A stretch of DNA of 64,000 bases, from the NCBI RefSeq assembly GCF_039962115.1, contig NZ_JAMPKJ010000014.1:1-64000 (forward strand). Direction: 5' to 3'. A program made the translations under genes and the position numbers. Below are positions 19,701 to 29,185 of this stretch, in pieces; position 1 is the first letter of the stretch; each line of letters starts with the position of its first letter. A model generated the notes under the pieces. That model ran no database searches and was not told where the DNA came from. It saw nothing but the letters and a program-made list of their open reading frames with translations. This DNA is from Funiculus sociatus GB2-C1. GTDB lineage: Bacteria > Cyanobacteriota > Cyanobacteriia > Cyanobacteriales > FACHB-T130.

Positions 19701-19789
19701 GTGGCTGGGGACTGGGGGCTGGGGACTGGGGACAAGGGACTAGGGACTAGGTAAGAAACCTTCTAATTCCCAATCCCCAATCCCCAATC
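19701..19789. repeat. STRR foldback with G-quadruplex motif (GGGGACT units)
   Basis: At 19705-19732 four G-tracts of four to five G, spaced by ACT or CT, meet a classical G4 rule. After a spacer, CCCCAAT units follow and pair with the G-rich arm apart from one recurrent mismatch. Confidence 0.8.
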
Positions 19790-19790
19790 T

Positions 19791-20210
19791 TTATTCCTTA
19801 CCTTCAGCGTCGGGTAGCAATGGGCCGCTTCCTTTGGTGGAAAGGATTTTCGGCGTGGCATTTGGGTTTTCCAAGCAATCTAAGCAGTCGTCATAGATTT
19901 CCAACACCGAATCCATCATAGTAATTTCAAACACCACCTTGGCTTCTGGTAGCGGATGACAAAGGCGGAAACTTCCTTTCACTTTATCTGCGTATCGCAT
20001 TCCAGCTACCAGCGAGGTGAGTCCAGAGCTATCAATGAACTCTACCCCTTGGAGATTCACGACCACATGACGACTGAGGTTTAAGATACACTCCTGCAAA
20101 TAAACGCGAAACTGCAAAGCCGTTCTGATGTCCAGCCGTCCAGTGGGTGCCAAAACGATGATTGTAGTACCGTCCTGGGTCGTATGTGTTTTCTGGTTGA
20201 TGTGAAACAC
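19791..20210 (-). CDS. STAS-domain protein, paralogue with C-terminal extension
   Basis: A 139-residue STAS protein sharing most of its first 110 residues with the neighbour at 19180-19548, including ATGRLDIRTALQF-like and FIDSSGLTSLVAGMR. It adds a 25-residue C-terminal tail with TPKILSTKG. The start is GTG at 20210. The tandem duplication is separated by the G-rich STRR. Both keep the serine switch, so both are probably functional. Confidence 0.88.
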   Translation of the reverse strand: MFHINQKTHTTQDGTTIIVLAPTGRLDIRTALQFRVYLQECILNLSRHVVVNLQGVEFIDSSGLTSLVAGMRYADKVKGSFRLCHPLPEAKVVFEITMMDSVLEIYDDCLDCLENPNATPKILSTKGSGPLLPDAEGKE

Positions 20211-20282
20211 TGACCCTCACCTCAGATATAGCCAAAATAGCCCACTTGTGCTATTTAAGTGGATATTTTCCCATAGTCTAAC

Positions 20283-21326
20283 TCAGGTCTGGGACGCTTT
20301 ATCTGGTGTCCAGTTTGCCCAATCTTGCGGCTTCAAGAAAGTTTCATAAAGCTCAGCTTCTGGGGTGTTCGGTTCTGGTTGATAGCCATATTCCCAACGT
20401 ACCAGTGGCGGTAAAGACATCAAAATTGACTCAGTACGTCCGTTAGTCTGAAGTCCAAAAATTGTGCCTCGGTCATAGACGAGGTTAAATTCTACGTAGC
20501 GACCGCGACGATATAGTTGGAAGTTACGCTGGCGATCGCTATACTCCATTGACTGCCGCCGCTCGACAATGGGAACATAAGCTGGTAGAAATGCCTGACC
20601 GCATTGCTGCACAAAGGCAAATATCTTTTCCCAGTTGCGCGGCTCTGGCGTACCAACTTTGTTGCTATAATCTGCGGCTGGCCCTTGGGCATCCGGGCCG
20701 CGATACAAAACGCCTTGACCATCTTGATAGTCAAAAAATATACCACCTACTCCCCGCGTTTCTTGCCGATGCTTCAGATAAAAATATTCGTCGCACCACC
20801 GTTTAAAGGTCGGGTAATACTCTGGGTGGTGGGCATCACAGGCTTGCTTCATGGTGCGGTGGAAATGGGCGACATCTTCCGCAAATGGATAATAAGGTGT
20901 TAAATCGATACCGCCACCAAACCACCATACAGGGCCTGCCTCAAAGTAGCGATAATTCAGGTGAACGGTTGGAATGTAGGGATTGCGAGGATGTAACACC
21001 ATCGAAGTGCCAGTAGCATAAAAGCCGTGTCCAGCAGCTTCTGGACGTTGCACTAAAATCGATGGCGGTAACTGGTGTCCCCAGACTTCAGAAAAATTAA
21101 CTCCGCCCTGTTCAAATACTTCACCCTCGCGGATTACGCGAGAACGACCGCCGCCGCCTTCTTCTCGTTCCCAGGCATCTTGTTGGAAAGTTGCGCCTCC
21201 ATCCAGCTGTTCCAAACCCTGACAAATTTGGTCTTGCAGCTGTTGCATAAACTGGCTGACTCTAGCTTTTGAGTCATCTGGGGGGAGAAGGTTGCTAGAT
21301 GTTGTTTCTGTAGTCGAAACTGTCAT
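20283..21326 (-). CDS. hemF: Oxygen-dependent coproporphyrinogen III oxidase
   Basis: A 347-residue enzyme of haem and chlorophyll synthesis that oxidatively decarboxylates coproporphyrinogen III. Visible motifs are [38 protein letters not shown], the [14 protein letters not shown] loop and [17 protein letters not shown]. Length is normal. The N-terminal 20 residues are low-complexity. Confidence 0.96.
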   Translation of the reverse strand: MTVSTTETTSSNLLPPDDSKARVSQFMQQLQDQICQGLEQLDGGATFQQDAWEREEGGGGRSRVIREGEVFEQGGVNFSEVWGHQLPPSILVQRPEAAGHGFYATGTSMVLHPRNPYIPTVHLNYRYFEAGPVWWFGGGIDLTPYYPFAEDVAHFHRTMKQACDAHHPEYYPTFKRWCDEYFYLKHRQETRGVGGIFFDYQDGQGVLYRGPDAQGPAADYSNKVGTPEPRNWEKIFAFVQQCGQAFLPAYVPIVERRQSMEYSDRQRNFQLYRRGRYVEFNLVYDRGTIFGLQTNGRTESILMSLPPLVRWEYGYQPEPNTPEAELYETFLKPQDWANWTPDKASQT

Positions 21327-21770
21327 AATCTCAATTCAATGTTGTTCAAAAAAGCGATGGACAAGGTAAAAACTATTGACTATATCGGGAGGGGAGTTCG
21401 CCTGAGTTCACAAGCAGGCAAGCGGGGCGATGTCCCAAGAGACGAACCCTGAAAGGAGTTCGCTCTCTACAATGGTGCAATGGTGCTACTCATGCTTTTG
21501 ACAAGCATACGCAATTTTGGCGATCGCTGTGTCAGCCCTAAAATTAGTCAGCTCTAGCAGCCTGATATAGCTTCAAAGCAACCCACTCCATGTTATTTCT
21601 GGCAAACAGCCTATCTTAAATCAGATGGGCATAAACTTAACCAGCATATTTATACAAATTTAGATAAAGGAGCTACAGGTTGCTCTGGAAATATCCTACA
21701 GAGGGATGCTAGACGCAAATAATTTATTCTAGGATAATAAGTTACCTTGGAGACTCGCTGCGGGGGTGTT
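21327..21770. other. Gap without a gene
   Basis: No coding signal is seen apart from shadows. Two GGAGTTCGC copies (21388 and 21457 region) flank a CG-rich stretch that may fold. The stretch must hold the divergent promoters of hemF and the SRPBCC gene. Confidence 0.35.
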
Positions 21771-22262
21771 GTGATTCTCAATTTTTCCTTCAAGTTCATC
21801 GTTGGTCGAAAAGGTTTTTCCTTCCGCTTTTCTCTGGCTCGGACGTATCGCGTTGTAAGTTCCGCCTCCGTGGATGTCTTATGGGAAAAATTAATTAACT
21901 TAGGCGATGTATCTTGGCATCCTCTTCTTACCAGCACTAATGTTCCTAGGGGGCTGATTGCTAAACCGGGTTTGATCTATAACGCAGTTACCCGCTTGAT
22001 GCCAATTCCAATTAGGGTTTTTGTTGAGCGCGTTCGTCCCTGCGAGTTACTCAGCGCGAGAGTTTTAGCGATTCCAGGGGTAGAGAAACGAGTGACTTAC
22101 CAGGTGGAATCTACTGTCTGCGGTACGTATGTTTCTTATTCAGTCACCTTGCGCGGTTGGTTATCGCCCTTAATTTGGTGGATGATTCGGTCTTCTTCAG
22201 CCCGCGTAGCCGCTGAATTAGCCTCCGCAGCTGAACAGGTGAGTTTACAAGCGCAAGGGTGA
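21771..22262 (+). CDS. SRPBCC-fold (START/polyketide-cyclase-like) protein
   Basis: About 163 residues, with the START/Bet v 1 helix-grip fold: the RTYRVVSSASVDVLWEKLINLGDVSWHP segment, a beta sheet (LSARVLAIPGVEKRVTYQVES) and a C-terminal long helix with Trp residues (LSPLIWWMIR). It is likely to bind a hydrophobic ligand or modulate a lipid or pigment. GTG 21771 has a G-rich upstream stretch; a TTG at 21747 is possible. The gene is upstream of mrp with about 170 bp between. Confidence 0.75.
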   Translation: MILNFSFKFIVGRKGFSFRFSLARTYRVVSSASVDVLWEKLINLGDVSWHPLLTSTNVPRGLIAKPGLIYNAVTRLMPIPIRVFVERVRPCELLSARVLAIPGVEKRVTYQVESTVCGTYVSYSVTLRGWLSPLIWWMIRSSSARVAAELASAAEQVSLQAQG

Positions 22263-22431
22263 AACCAGGGGAGGGGGGAATTATCAATTCCGAATCTTAA
22301 ATTCAAAATTGGAACAGAGCAACTGTATAGCGCGATCGCGCACTCGCAACCGTTAAGATGCTTTATTGTGGGAGAATCCGCTTCAGCGATCGCTTGCCAG
22401 TTGCAAGTGGGATAAGGAATATAAGTGTCCT

Positions 22432-23496
22432 ATGCTCGATGCTAGTTCAGTTTTAGAAGTATTGCGACCAGTGCAAGATCCCGAACTCCGCAAGAGTTTG
22501 GTTGAATTGAACATGATTCGCAATGTGTCCATTGATAACGGTAAAGTCAGTTTTACTCTGGTACTGACGACACCCGCCTGTCCCCTACGCCAGTTCATTG
22601 TCGAGGAATGCGAACAGGCGCTGAAAAAGAATCTACCAGAAGTAACAGATGTGGTGGTGGATGTCACCGCCGAAACCCCCCAACAAAAATCTCTTCCGGA
22701 TCGCACAGGGATTGCTGGTGTAAAAAATATTGTGGCAATTTCTAGCGGTAAGGGTGGTGTGGGCAAAAGTACCGTTGCGGTAAACGTAGCGGTGGCTTTA
22801 GCACATATGGGTGCAAAAGTTGGTTTAATTGATGCGGATATTTACGGGCCCAATGACCCAACAATGTTGGGACTATCGGATGCTCAGATGACGGTAAGGC
22901 AAAGCCCCTCTGGCGAGGTGCTGGAACCTGCTTTCAACTACGGTGTCAAATTAGTTTCAATGGGGTTTTTGATTGACAAAGATCAGCCTGTGATCTGGCG
23001 AGGGCCGATGCTTAATGGCATCATTCGCCAGTTTCTCTACCAAGCGGAGTGGGGCGAACTCGATTATCTGATTGTCGATATGCCCCCTGGTACTGGTGAT
23101 GCTCAGTTGACTTTAGCGCAGGCGGTGCCAATGGCTGGGGTGGTGATTGTCACTACACCGCAGACAGTGGCTTTGTTAGACTCGCGCAAGGGCTTGAAGA
23201 TGTTCCAGCAGTTGGGAGTAAAAGTGTTGGGGATGGTGGAAAATATGAGCTATTTTATTCCACCAGATATGCCAGACAAAAAGTATGACATCTTTGGTTC
23301 TGGAGGCGGGGAAAAGACAGCACAGGAACTGGGTGTCCCCTTACTGGGTTGTGTACCTTTAGAAATGCCTGTGCGGGAAGGAGGCGATGCGGGAGTGCCG
23401 ATAGTGGTTGATAAACCAGAGTCAGCATCTGCGAAAGCGCTGTTTGCGATCGCATCTCAAATAGCGGCTAAAGTCTCCATTGCAGCCCTAGCATAA
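22432..23496 (+). CDS. mrp: Mrp/NBP35-type Fe-S carrier P-loop ATPase
   Basis: A 354-residue protein made of an N-terminal MIP18-like (DUF59) domain (LEVLRPVQDPELRKSL) and a ParA-like ATPase with the deviant Walker A GKGGVGKS and VDMPPGTGD. It is thought to carry or transfer Fe-S clusters. ATG 22432 is preceded by AAGGA at long spacing; an in-frame ATG at 22366 would add residues with no family resemblance. The gene after it, rodA, is separated by a foldback. Confidence 0.92.
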   Translation: MLDASSVLEVLRPVQDPELRKSLVELNMIRNVSIDNGKVSFTLVLTTPACPLRQFIVEECEQALKKNLPEVTDVVVDVTAETPQQKSLPDRTGIAGVKNIVAISSGKGGVGKSTVAVNVAVALAHMGAKVGLIDADIYGPNDPTMLGLSDAQMTVRQSPSGEVLEPAFNYGVKLVSMGFLIDKDQPVIWRGPMLNGIIRQFLYQAEWGELDYLIVDMPPGTGDAQLTLAQAVPMAGVVIVTTPQTVALLDSRKGLKMFQQLGVKVLGMVENMSYFIPPDMPDKKYDIFGSGGGEKTAQELGVPLLGCVPLEMPVREGGDAGVPIVVDKPESASAKALFAIASQIAAKVSIAALA

Positions 23497-23567
23497 GGCA
23501 AAAGACAAAAGGCAAAAGTAAAAAATATTCTTTCTTTTGCCTTTTAATTTTTAAATTTTTACTTCTT
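23495..23567. repeat. STRR foldback (GGCAAAA units)
   Basis: GGCAAAA and GACAAAA units are followed by TTTTGCC and T-rich units. The array follows the mrp stop immediately and ends 6 bp before the rodA start. Confidence 0.65.
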
Positions 23568-23572
23568 TAGCA

Positions 23573-24826
23573 ATGTTGCACAAGTCACTGACTGGTTTTC
23601 GTTGGAGATCGATGCTGGCACCTTGGCAAGAGGTAGACTGGCTGCTATTGTTTCTTACCGTTGGTCTTACCATTCTTGGGGGTGTGATGATCCGCAGCGC
23701 GGAACTCCACCTGGGGCTAACAGATTGGTGGTGGCACTGGCTGATGGGCGCGATTGGTTTGGTAGTGGCGATGTTTATTGCGCGATCGCGTTACGAAAAC
23801 CTGCTCCAGTGGCACTGGGTTATCTACGCCATCACTAATCTCTCCCTGATCGCGGTGATGATCATCGGTACTAGCGCTAAAGGCGCTCAACGATGGATTA
23901 CTGTCGGCAGCTTCAACATCCAACCTTCGGAATTTGCGAAATTAGGAGTAATTATTACCCTAGCTGCTCTGCTGCACGCTCGTCCCGCCAATACCATTCC
24001 AGCGGTTTTGAGAGCTTTGGCAATAACTGGGGTTCCTTGGGCTTTAGTATTTTTGCAGCCAGACTTGGGAACCTCCCTGGTGTTTGGCGCGATCGTGCTG
24101 GGGATGCTCTATTGGGGTAATGCCAATCCCGGTTGGTTGGTGTTGCTCGCTTCTCCGGTGATGTCCGCCATCCTCTTTAACGTGTTTATGCCTGGGTGGT
24201 TCGTTTGGACGGCACTGATGGGGATAATTGCTTGGCGCACCTTACCCTGGCCCATGTCCGGTGCGATTGGAGCGATCGCAGTCAACCTGATCGGCGGCGA
24301 ATTAGGAAAGATATTTTGGGGCTTATTAAAAGACTATCAAAAAGACCGACTCATCCTCTTCCTTGACCCAGACAAAGACCCCCTCGGCGGCGGCTATCAC
24401 CTGATCCAATCTCGCATCGCCATCGGTGCAGGTGAATTTTGGGGACGAGGATTGCACAAAGGAACCCAAACCCAACTCAACTTCATCCCGGAACAGCATA
24501 CCGACTTCATCTTCTCAGCTATAGGAGAGGAACTGGGTTTGGTAGGGGGCTTCTGTTTGCTATTGGTATTTTGGTTAGTCTGTCTGCGCTTGGTGATTAT
24601 TGCCCAAAATGCTAAAGATAACTTTGGCTCTCTCCTCGCTATTGGTGTCTTATCGATGATTGTGTTTCAGGTGGTGGTTAACTTGGGCATGACTATGGGA
24701 TTAGCACCAGTGACAGGTATTCCCCTTCCTTGGGTTAGTTACGGTCGTTCGGCGATGCTGAAAAACTTCCTGGCTATTGGGATTGTAGAATCTGTGGCAA
24801 ATTATCGTCACCGACTGAAGTTTTAG
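23573..24826 (+). CDS. rodA: Rod shape-determining SEDS protein RodA
   Basis: A 417-residue polytopic membrane glycosyltransferase of the SEDS family, which polymerises lipid II during cell elongation. It has about ten membrane helices, QPSEFAKLG, FLQPDLGTSLVFG and the C-terminal PVTGIPLPWVSYGRSAML loop. The motif order and RodA-type length favour RodA over FtsW. A start at the ATG 23612 (MLAPWQEVDW) is possible. Confidence 0.93.
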   Translation: MLHKSLTGFRWRSMLAPWQEVDWLLLFLTVGLTILGGVMIRSAELHLGLTDWWWHWLMGAIGLVVAMFIARSRYENLLQWHWVIYAITNLSLIAVMIIGTSAKGAQRWITVGSFNIQPSEFAKLGVIITLAALLHARPANTIPAVLRALAITGVPWALVFLQPDLGTSLVFGAIVLGMLYWGNANPGWLVLLASPVMSAILFNVFMPGWFVWTALMGIIAWRTLPWPMSGAIGAIAVNLIGGELGKIFWGLLKDYQKDRLILFLDPDKDPLGGGYHLIQSRIAIGAGEFWGRGLHKGTQTQLNFIPEQHTDFIFSAIGEELGLVGGFCLLLVFWLVCLRLVIIAQNAKDNFGSLLAIGVLSMIVFQVVVNLGMTMGLAPVTGIPLPWVSYGRSAMLKNFLAIGIVESVANYRHRLKF

Positions 24827-24898
24827 TTATTAGTCATTTGAATTATGGCTAATAGATAATATAAAGTTTCTCAGTTTGGTGGAGTAGATCAACGTTTG

Positions 24899-24927
24899 GT
24901 AGGGACATGGCAATGCCATGTCCCTAC
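24899..24927. repeat. Perfect palindromic element GTAGGGACATGGCA
   Basis: GTAGGGACATGGCA, one base, and its exact reverse complement. It is a common intergenic repeat of cyanobacteria, between rodA and ndhS. Confidence 0.85.
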
Positions 24928-25035
24928 AGATGTATGGCACTCAACCCTTGAATTGCTGAACAAGTAGCCATGAGTCCATGATTAAATGAACACTTGTATT
25001 AAGCTAATAAATGAAAACTTAATTGAGAAGGAATT

Positions 25036-25233
25036 ATGATTTTACCTGGAACGGCTGTACGAGTGAAGAATATCGACGATACCTACTACGGTTTTCAAGG
25101 GCTAGTTCAACGAGTTACCGATAATAAAGCAGCGGTACTGTTTGAAGGCGGCAATTGGGATAAGCTAATTACCTTCCAGCTATCAGAATTAGAAATTCTA
25201 GAGCCAACAGCGGGACGCAAAAAGGCAAAATAG
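25036..25233 (+). CDS. ndhS: NDH-1 subunit S (ferredoxin-docking)
   Basis: A 65-residue protein with an SH3-like fold: [38 protein letters not shown] and a lysine-rich tail. NdhS sits at the ferredoxin-binding site of the NDH-1 photosynthetic complex. Length is that of known NdhS. AGAAGGAATT precedes the ATG. Confidence 0.9.
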   Translation: MILPGTAVRVKNIDDTYYGFQGLVQRVTDNKAAVLFEGGNWDKLITFQLSELEILEPTAGRKKAK

Positions 25234-25235
25234 TA

Positions 25236-25293
25236 AATGGCTAATTGCTAATGGCTAATAGCTAATAGCAATTTTCCAATTAGCCATTAGTAA
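25236..25293. repeat. STRR foldback (GGCTAAT units)
   Basis: GGCTAATTGCTAAT and TAATAGC units are followed by complementary TTAGCCATTAG. The array ends 14 bp before the next ATG. Confidence 0.7.
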
Positions 25294-25306
25294 TGAATAA
25301 TTGATT

Positions 25307-25975
25307 ATGCGTCTTCCCTTACCCCAATTTGCTGCGGGCGATCGCTCGCCCAACCATATTGCTGAAGTGATTGAGACGGCAACGACTGAATTCCTGGCAC
25401 AGTGTCTCGATCCCGAAGACTTGAGCTTCCCAGTCATGCCCCCTTTTGGCAGCTGGGTCAAGTCTACTGATGAAGAATCGGGCAATTTAGTCTATGCTAT
25501 CGTTTATCATGCCACCACCAGCCCAATAGATTCTATCCACCGGGCGCGGGCATTAGGACTGTCACTAGAGGAACTGCGAGAGCAACAACCTCAAATATTT
25601 GCCATGCTCAAAACCGAGTTTCGCGCTGCGATAGTTGGGTTTGAGGCACAAGGACAGGGAAATAATGGTTACAAACGTGTCGGCGGAATAACTTATCAAT
25701 ACCTGCCACCTCGTCCGCCGCAAATACATCAAGCGGTTTATCGCTGCGAACCGGAAGAAATTATTCACTTTAGCGAACAGCTGGATTTTTTGCGAACCTT
25801 ATTGCAGGTGAATGGTGCGCCTGTAGAGGCGCTAGCAGGAGCGGCAATTAGAGAAATTTATCAATTACGCAAAGGCGATCGTGATTGGTTAATAAAAGCA
25901 GGACGCACTCTGAGCCTTCTTCTCAAAGACGATTACGACAGATTGAGGTATATTTTGAGCCAAATTAATCTTTAG
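25307..25975 (+). CDS. HAS-barrel domain protein
   Basis: A 222-residue protein whose first 85 residues (LPQFAAGDRSPNHIAEVIETAT, then SWVKSTDEESGNLVYAIVYHATTSPID) look like the HAS-barrel found at the N-terminus of HerA-type ATPases, here without an ATPase. A helical C-terminal part (RRALGLSLEEL-like, then AGAAIREIYQLRKGD) follows. Probably a nucleotide- or complex-binding adaptor in cyanobacteria. Function unknown. Confidence 0.75.
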   Translation: MRLPLPQFAAGDRSPNHIAEVIETATTEFLAQCLDPEDLSFPVMPPFGSWVKSTDEESGNLVYAIVYHATTSPIDSIHRARALGLSLEELREQQPQIFAMLKTEFRAAIVGFEAQGQGNNGYKRVGGITYQYLPPRPPQIHQAVYRCEPEEIIHFSEQLDFLRTLLQVNGAPVEALAGAAIREIYQLRKGDRDWLIKAGRTLSLLLKDDYDRLRYILSQINL

Positions 25976-26007
25976 GAAGTTTAGATTTTGGGTTTCTAAT
26001 TCGTAAT

Positions 26008-26062
26008 AAAAGGAAAGAGGAAAAAGTCAAGGATTTTTTTTGCCTTTGCCTTTTGCCTATTT
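26008..26062. repeat. Foldback with AAAAGG and CCTTTTG units
   Basis: AAAAGGAAAGAGG on the left is complemented by CCTTTGCCTTTTGCC on the right, across a T-run. It is short and imperfect, and may end the HAS-barrel transcript. Confidence 0.45.
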
Positions 26063-26188
26063 CTATAGAGATAGGGCGCAAAAAACCCTTTTTCTGTAAG
26101 ATAACTCAAGCAATACAACTCTACTTTAAGCAGCGTTGGGGCTTGCTTTTGAGCATGTCGGTTAAAAATCATCCCTAAGCTACCTCCT

Positions 26189-28324
26189 ATGGAATCAATT
26201 TCAGAAGTTTTAGAGCAACCGATAGTTCCATTTGCAATTTTGCTAGTGGTCATCTTGACCGTACCTATGCTGTTCGAGCGGTGGTTGCGGCTGCCAGGAT
26301 TGGTTGGTTTGTTGGCAGCAGGTGTTGTACTTGGCCCGAACGGGTTAAAACTGCTGGAAACCGAATCAGAGACGATGAACCTGCTCTCAGACATAGGGTT
26401 AGTTTACTTGATGTTTGTGGCAGGGCTAGAAGTTGATATTGAGCAATTTCGCAAAACCAAAAATCGCTCGATTGGTTTTGGTACCTATACCTTCCTAATA
26501 CCCCTGATTATGGGGACAACCGTGGGGCGTATCTTCAACTTTGACTGGAATGCTTCAATTTTGATTGGCTCTTTGTTTGCCTCTCATACCCTCTTGGCTT
26601 ATCCAATTGTTAGTCGTCTGGGTGTTGTGGGAAACGAAGCCGTCACTGTCACCATTGGCGCGACAATTTTCACCGATGTTGGCGCGTTACTGGTATTAGC
26701 TGTTTGTGTGGGCATTCATGCGGGTGACTTTACGCCTACTAAGCTGTTCACCCTGTTGGCATCCTTAATTGTTTACTCTGCGGTGGTGTTGTTTGGCTTT
26801 GATTGGGCTGGAAAACAGTTTTTTCGACGTTCTGGGAATGATGAGGGCAATCAATTTTTATTTGTATTGTTAGCGCTATTTCTGGCATCGTTGGGCGCAC
26901 AGTTGATTGGGGTAGAAAAAATTGTCGGAGCCTTTTTAGCTGGTCTGGCAGTGAATGATGTTTTGGGGGAAGGGCCAGTAAAGGAAAAGGTGCTTTTTGT
27001 CGGTAGCGTCTTATTTATCCCGATTTTCTTCGTGGATATGGGGCTACTGATAGATATTCCGGCTTTTATTAAAACGCTCTCTTCTATCTGGTTAACTGTA
27101 GCGATTGTGGCGGGTTTGATTGGAAGTAAGTTTTTGGCAGCTTTGTTTGCCAAACTAACGTACCGCTACAACTGGCGCGAGATGCTAACGATGTGGTCAC
27201 TGTCGCTACCGCAGGTTGCTGCTACTTTGGCAGCGACGCTGGTGGGGTATCGGGCGCTCAATCCGGCGGGTGAGAGGTTGCTGACAGAAGGTGTTTTAAA
27301 CAGCGTGCTAGTTTTGATGCTGGTGACGGCAACGTTAGGCCCCCTGATTACCAGTCGGGTAGCGCCTGGGTTGAGTGTACCGGAAACGGAAGCGATCGCA
27401 ACTAACACAACTGGACTAGATGGCATACCTGCATCGCCAGACCAACCTTTTACAGTGGTTGTACCTGTCTACAATCCGGAAACCGAGAGGAATTTAATGG
27501 AAATGGCAGCGCTACTGGCGCGGCATGAAGCGGGAAGGATTGTACCGTTAGCGATTACCACAGCGCACGCCCACATGGACGCACCGCAGTTGGAAGGGGC
27601 ATTCCAGCAAGGTGAGATGCTACTTGAGAGAGCCACAGGATTAGCCGTTGAACTAGGTGTGACAGCGGTACCATTGCTCCGCCTTGATGACAACGTTGCT
27701 CAGGGAATTAGCCGCGCCAGTCGGGAACAAAAAGCGAGTTTAATTGTGATGGGCTGGGGTAGACGCACCGGCTTAAGGGCGCGTTTGTTCGGCAATGTGA
27801 TTGATAGCGTCCTGTGGTCGTCTCACTGTCCAGTTGCGGTGACGCGGTTGCAGGGTCCGCCGTCACAAATTCGGCGGATTTTGGTTCCAGTGGAAAACTT
27901 GACGGGGCAAGCGATACAACCGTTGCGGTTTGCCCAAATTCTGGCTGAGGCAAATCAGGCTCAGGTGACGTTGTTAAACGTCTGCAATAGTAGAACAACG
28001 CCAGCGAAGATAGCGTGGAACCAGTCGCAACTGTCTCTGCTAGTCTCAAAGTGGGCACCTGGAAGTAACAACATCAACGTTGAAATTATCAAGAATGACA
28101 ATGTGGCGCAAGGAATTCTAAATGCTTCTAGGTCGGTTGATTTGATTGTATTGCGATCGCTTCGTCGCCGCACCGCTGGCGGTCTGGAAATCAGCGATGT
28201 TACTACACAGTTAGTTCAGCAACTAAATTGCTCTGTAGTACTGCTAGGGGAGCCACAACGAACCCAAACTGGTGTTGTTCTACCCAGGACTTCCAGCGTT
28301 TCCATGCCCCGGATTTCAATTTAA
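26189..28324 (+). CDS. CPA2-family cation:proton antiporter with two Usp domains
   Basis: A 711-residue inner-membrane protein. Its first about 400 residues carry 11-13 membrane helices of the Kef/NapA type, with GVVLGPNGLKLL and FMFVAGLEVDIEQF-like segments. From residue about 420 a cytoplasmic Usp domain (VVVPVYNP) begins and a second from about 560 (ILVPVENLTGQA), each with the alternating strand-helix pattern. Usp pairs often bind ATP or sense stress, so they may regulate K+/H+ exchange. The KTN (TrkA-N) domain of classical Kef is absent. Confidence 0.92.
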   Translation: MESISEVLEQPIVPFAILLVVILTVPMLFERWLRLPGLVGLLAAGVVLGPNGLKLLETESETMNLLSDIGLVYLMFVAGLEVDIEQFRKTKNRSIGFGTYTFLIPLIMGTTVGRIFNFDWNASILIGSLFASHTLLAYPIVSRLGVVGNEAVTVTIGATIFTDVGALLVLAVCVGIHAGDFTPTKLFTLLASLIVYSAVVLFGFDWAGKQFFRRSGNDEGNQFLFVLLALFLASLGAQLIGVEKIVGAFLAGLAVNDVLGEGPVKEKVLFVGSVLFIPIFFVDMGLLIDIPAFIKTLSSIWLTVAIVAGLIGSKFLAALFAKLTYRYNWREMLTMWSLSLPQVAATLAATLVGYRALNPAGERLLTEGVLNSVLVLMLVTATLGPLITSRVAPGLSVPETEAIATNTTGLDGIPASPDQPFTVVVPVYNPETERNLMEMAALLARHEAGRIVPLAITTAHAHMDAPQLEGAFQQGEMLLERATGLAVELGVTAVPLLRLDDNVAQGISRASREQKASLIVMGWGRRTGLRARLFGNVIDSVLWSSHCPVAVTRLQGPPSQIRRILVPVENLTGQAIQPLRFAQILAEANQAQVTLLNVCNSRTTPAKIAWNQSQLSLLVSKWAPGSNNINVEIIKNDNVAQGILNASRSVDLIVLRSLRRRTAGGLEISDVTTQLVQQLNCSVVLLGEPQRTQTGVVLPRTSSVSMPRISI

Positions 28325-28409
28325 CTAAGGTCAGGATGGCTAATTGGTAATTGTTAAAAGCCATCCTGATCTTAGCTTTCAGGAGCATCCCGTCGAGTGC
28401 AAATATACA

Positions 28410-28516
28410 CCTAGAAGAAAGCCGCGCCTCAATACTCCACAAACGAAGCCTAACGAAAGCGGGGTTCCTATTAGCCTACGTTGGCTTTCGCTTTAGAGGC
28501 GCGGCTTTCTTCTAGG
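28410..28516. repeat. Large perfect foldback element (21-bp arms)
   Basis: Arms at 28410-28430 and 28496-28516 are perfect reverse complements, with a nested CGAAAGC/GCTTTCG stem inside. It lies between convergent genes and could be a non-autonomous mobile element or a terminator. Confidence 0.8.
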
Positions 28517-28585
28517 CTTGGTACGCGAAAGCCACGCCTTGAGTCGTCAGGCATTTTTACCAGCATGGGGATGCCTGTTCGCTTT

Positions 28586-29044
28586 TTAACTATTTCCTCT
28601 CCTTTTTAAGTCTTCTTCCCAGGCTTCTAGTTGCTTTTTTTTCTGCTCTAGGTCTTGTTCCAATGTTTGAATTTGTTCCCGACGCGCTTCCATTTCTAAA
28701 TTTTTGCGGGCTAATTCCTGACTTTGTAAAGTGAGGTCTTGCCGCCAGTGTTCAGCACGTTCGGCTTCCTGCTGTAAAAAGGTGGGAGTAATGCTACTTG
28801 TTAGGTACTGCTGCACTAATTCCAAAACCCAATCTTTCGCTTTTTCAATACTATGAATCTGCTGATTTTCACTTACCTCTACTAAAACTAACCAACCTTC
28901 CTTCGGGGATTCGATATCGACGGCGGGAATTACATATTCTTTATCAATCACTGCCCAGGTATTCTCAGAGGTTTGTTTGGCAAGGATTCGCAGTTCTACC
29001 CCGCCTGACAATTCATTTTTTTGCACTTCGGCAAAATATCGCAT
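28586..29044 (-). CDS. Small coiled-coil hypothetical protein
   Basis: A 152-residue protein with an N-terminal mixed alpha/beta part (MRYFAEVQKNELSGGVELRIL and KEGWLVLVEVS) and a C-terminal coiled coil (about 95-148, from QEAERAEHWRQD). It has no membrane segment or catalytic motif. I recognise the overall plan as a conserved cyanobacterial unknown. ATG 29044. Confidence 0.65.
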   Translation of the reverse strand: MRYFAEVQKNELSGGVELRILAKQTSENTWAVIDKEYVIPAVDIESPKEGWLVLVEVSENQQIHSIEKAKDWVLELVQQYLTSSITPTFLQQEAERAEHWRQDLTLQSQELARKNLEMEARREQIQTLEQDLEQKKKQLEAWEEDLKRRGNS

Positions 29045-29107
29045 TGCTATCTTGTCTTTAAACGAACACGTCTGGGCACCCTAAGTTTACGGGCGTATTA
29101 TATCGTA

Positions 29108-29150
29108 AATAACACTTTTATTCCTATATCGCAGGGAATAAAGTGTTATT
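29108..29150. terminator. Inverted repeat between coiled-coil gene and valS
   Basis: AATAACACTTTTATTCC and GGAATAAAGTGTTATT pair with one bulge. It lies beyond the valS stop on the minus strand and may end the valS transcript, although the T-run is weak. Confidence 0.5.
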
Positions 29151-29185
29151 GAAGCCGGGATACACCACTGTGTCCCTAGAGACTT

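Noticed and set aside
19701-19789. CRISPR array among the STRRs
   Set aside because: Units are only 6-8 bp and adjacent, without spacers of constant length, and no cas gene is in the window.
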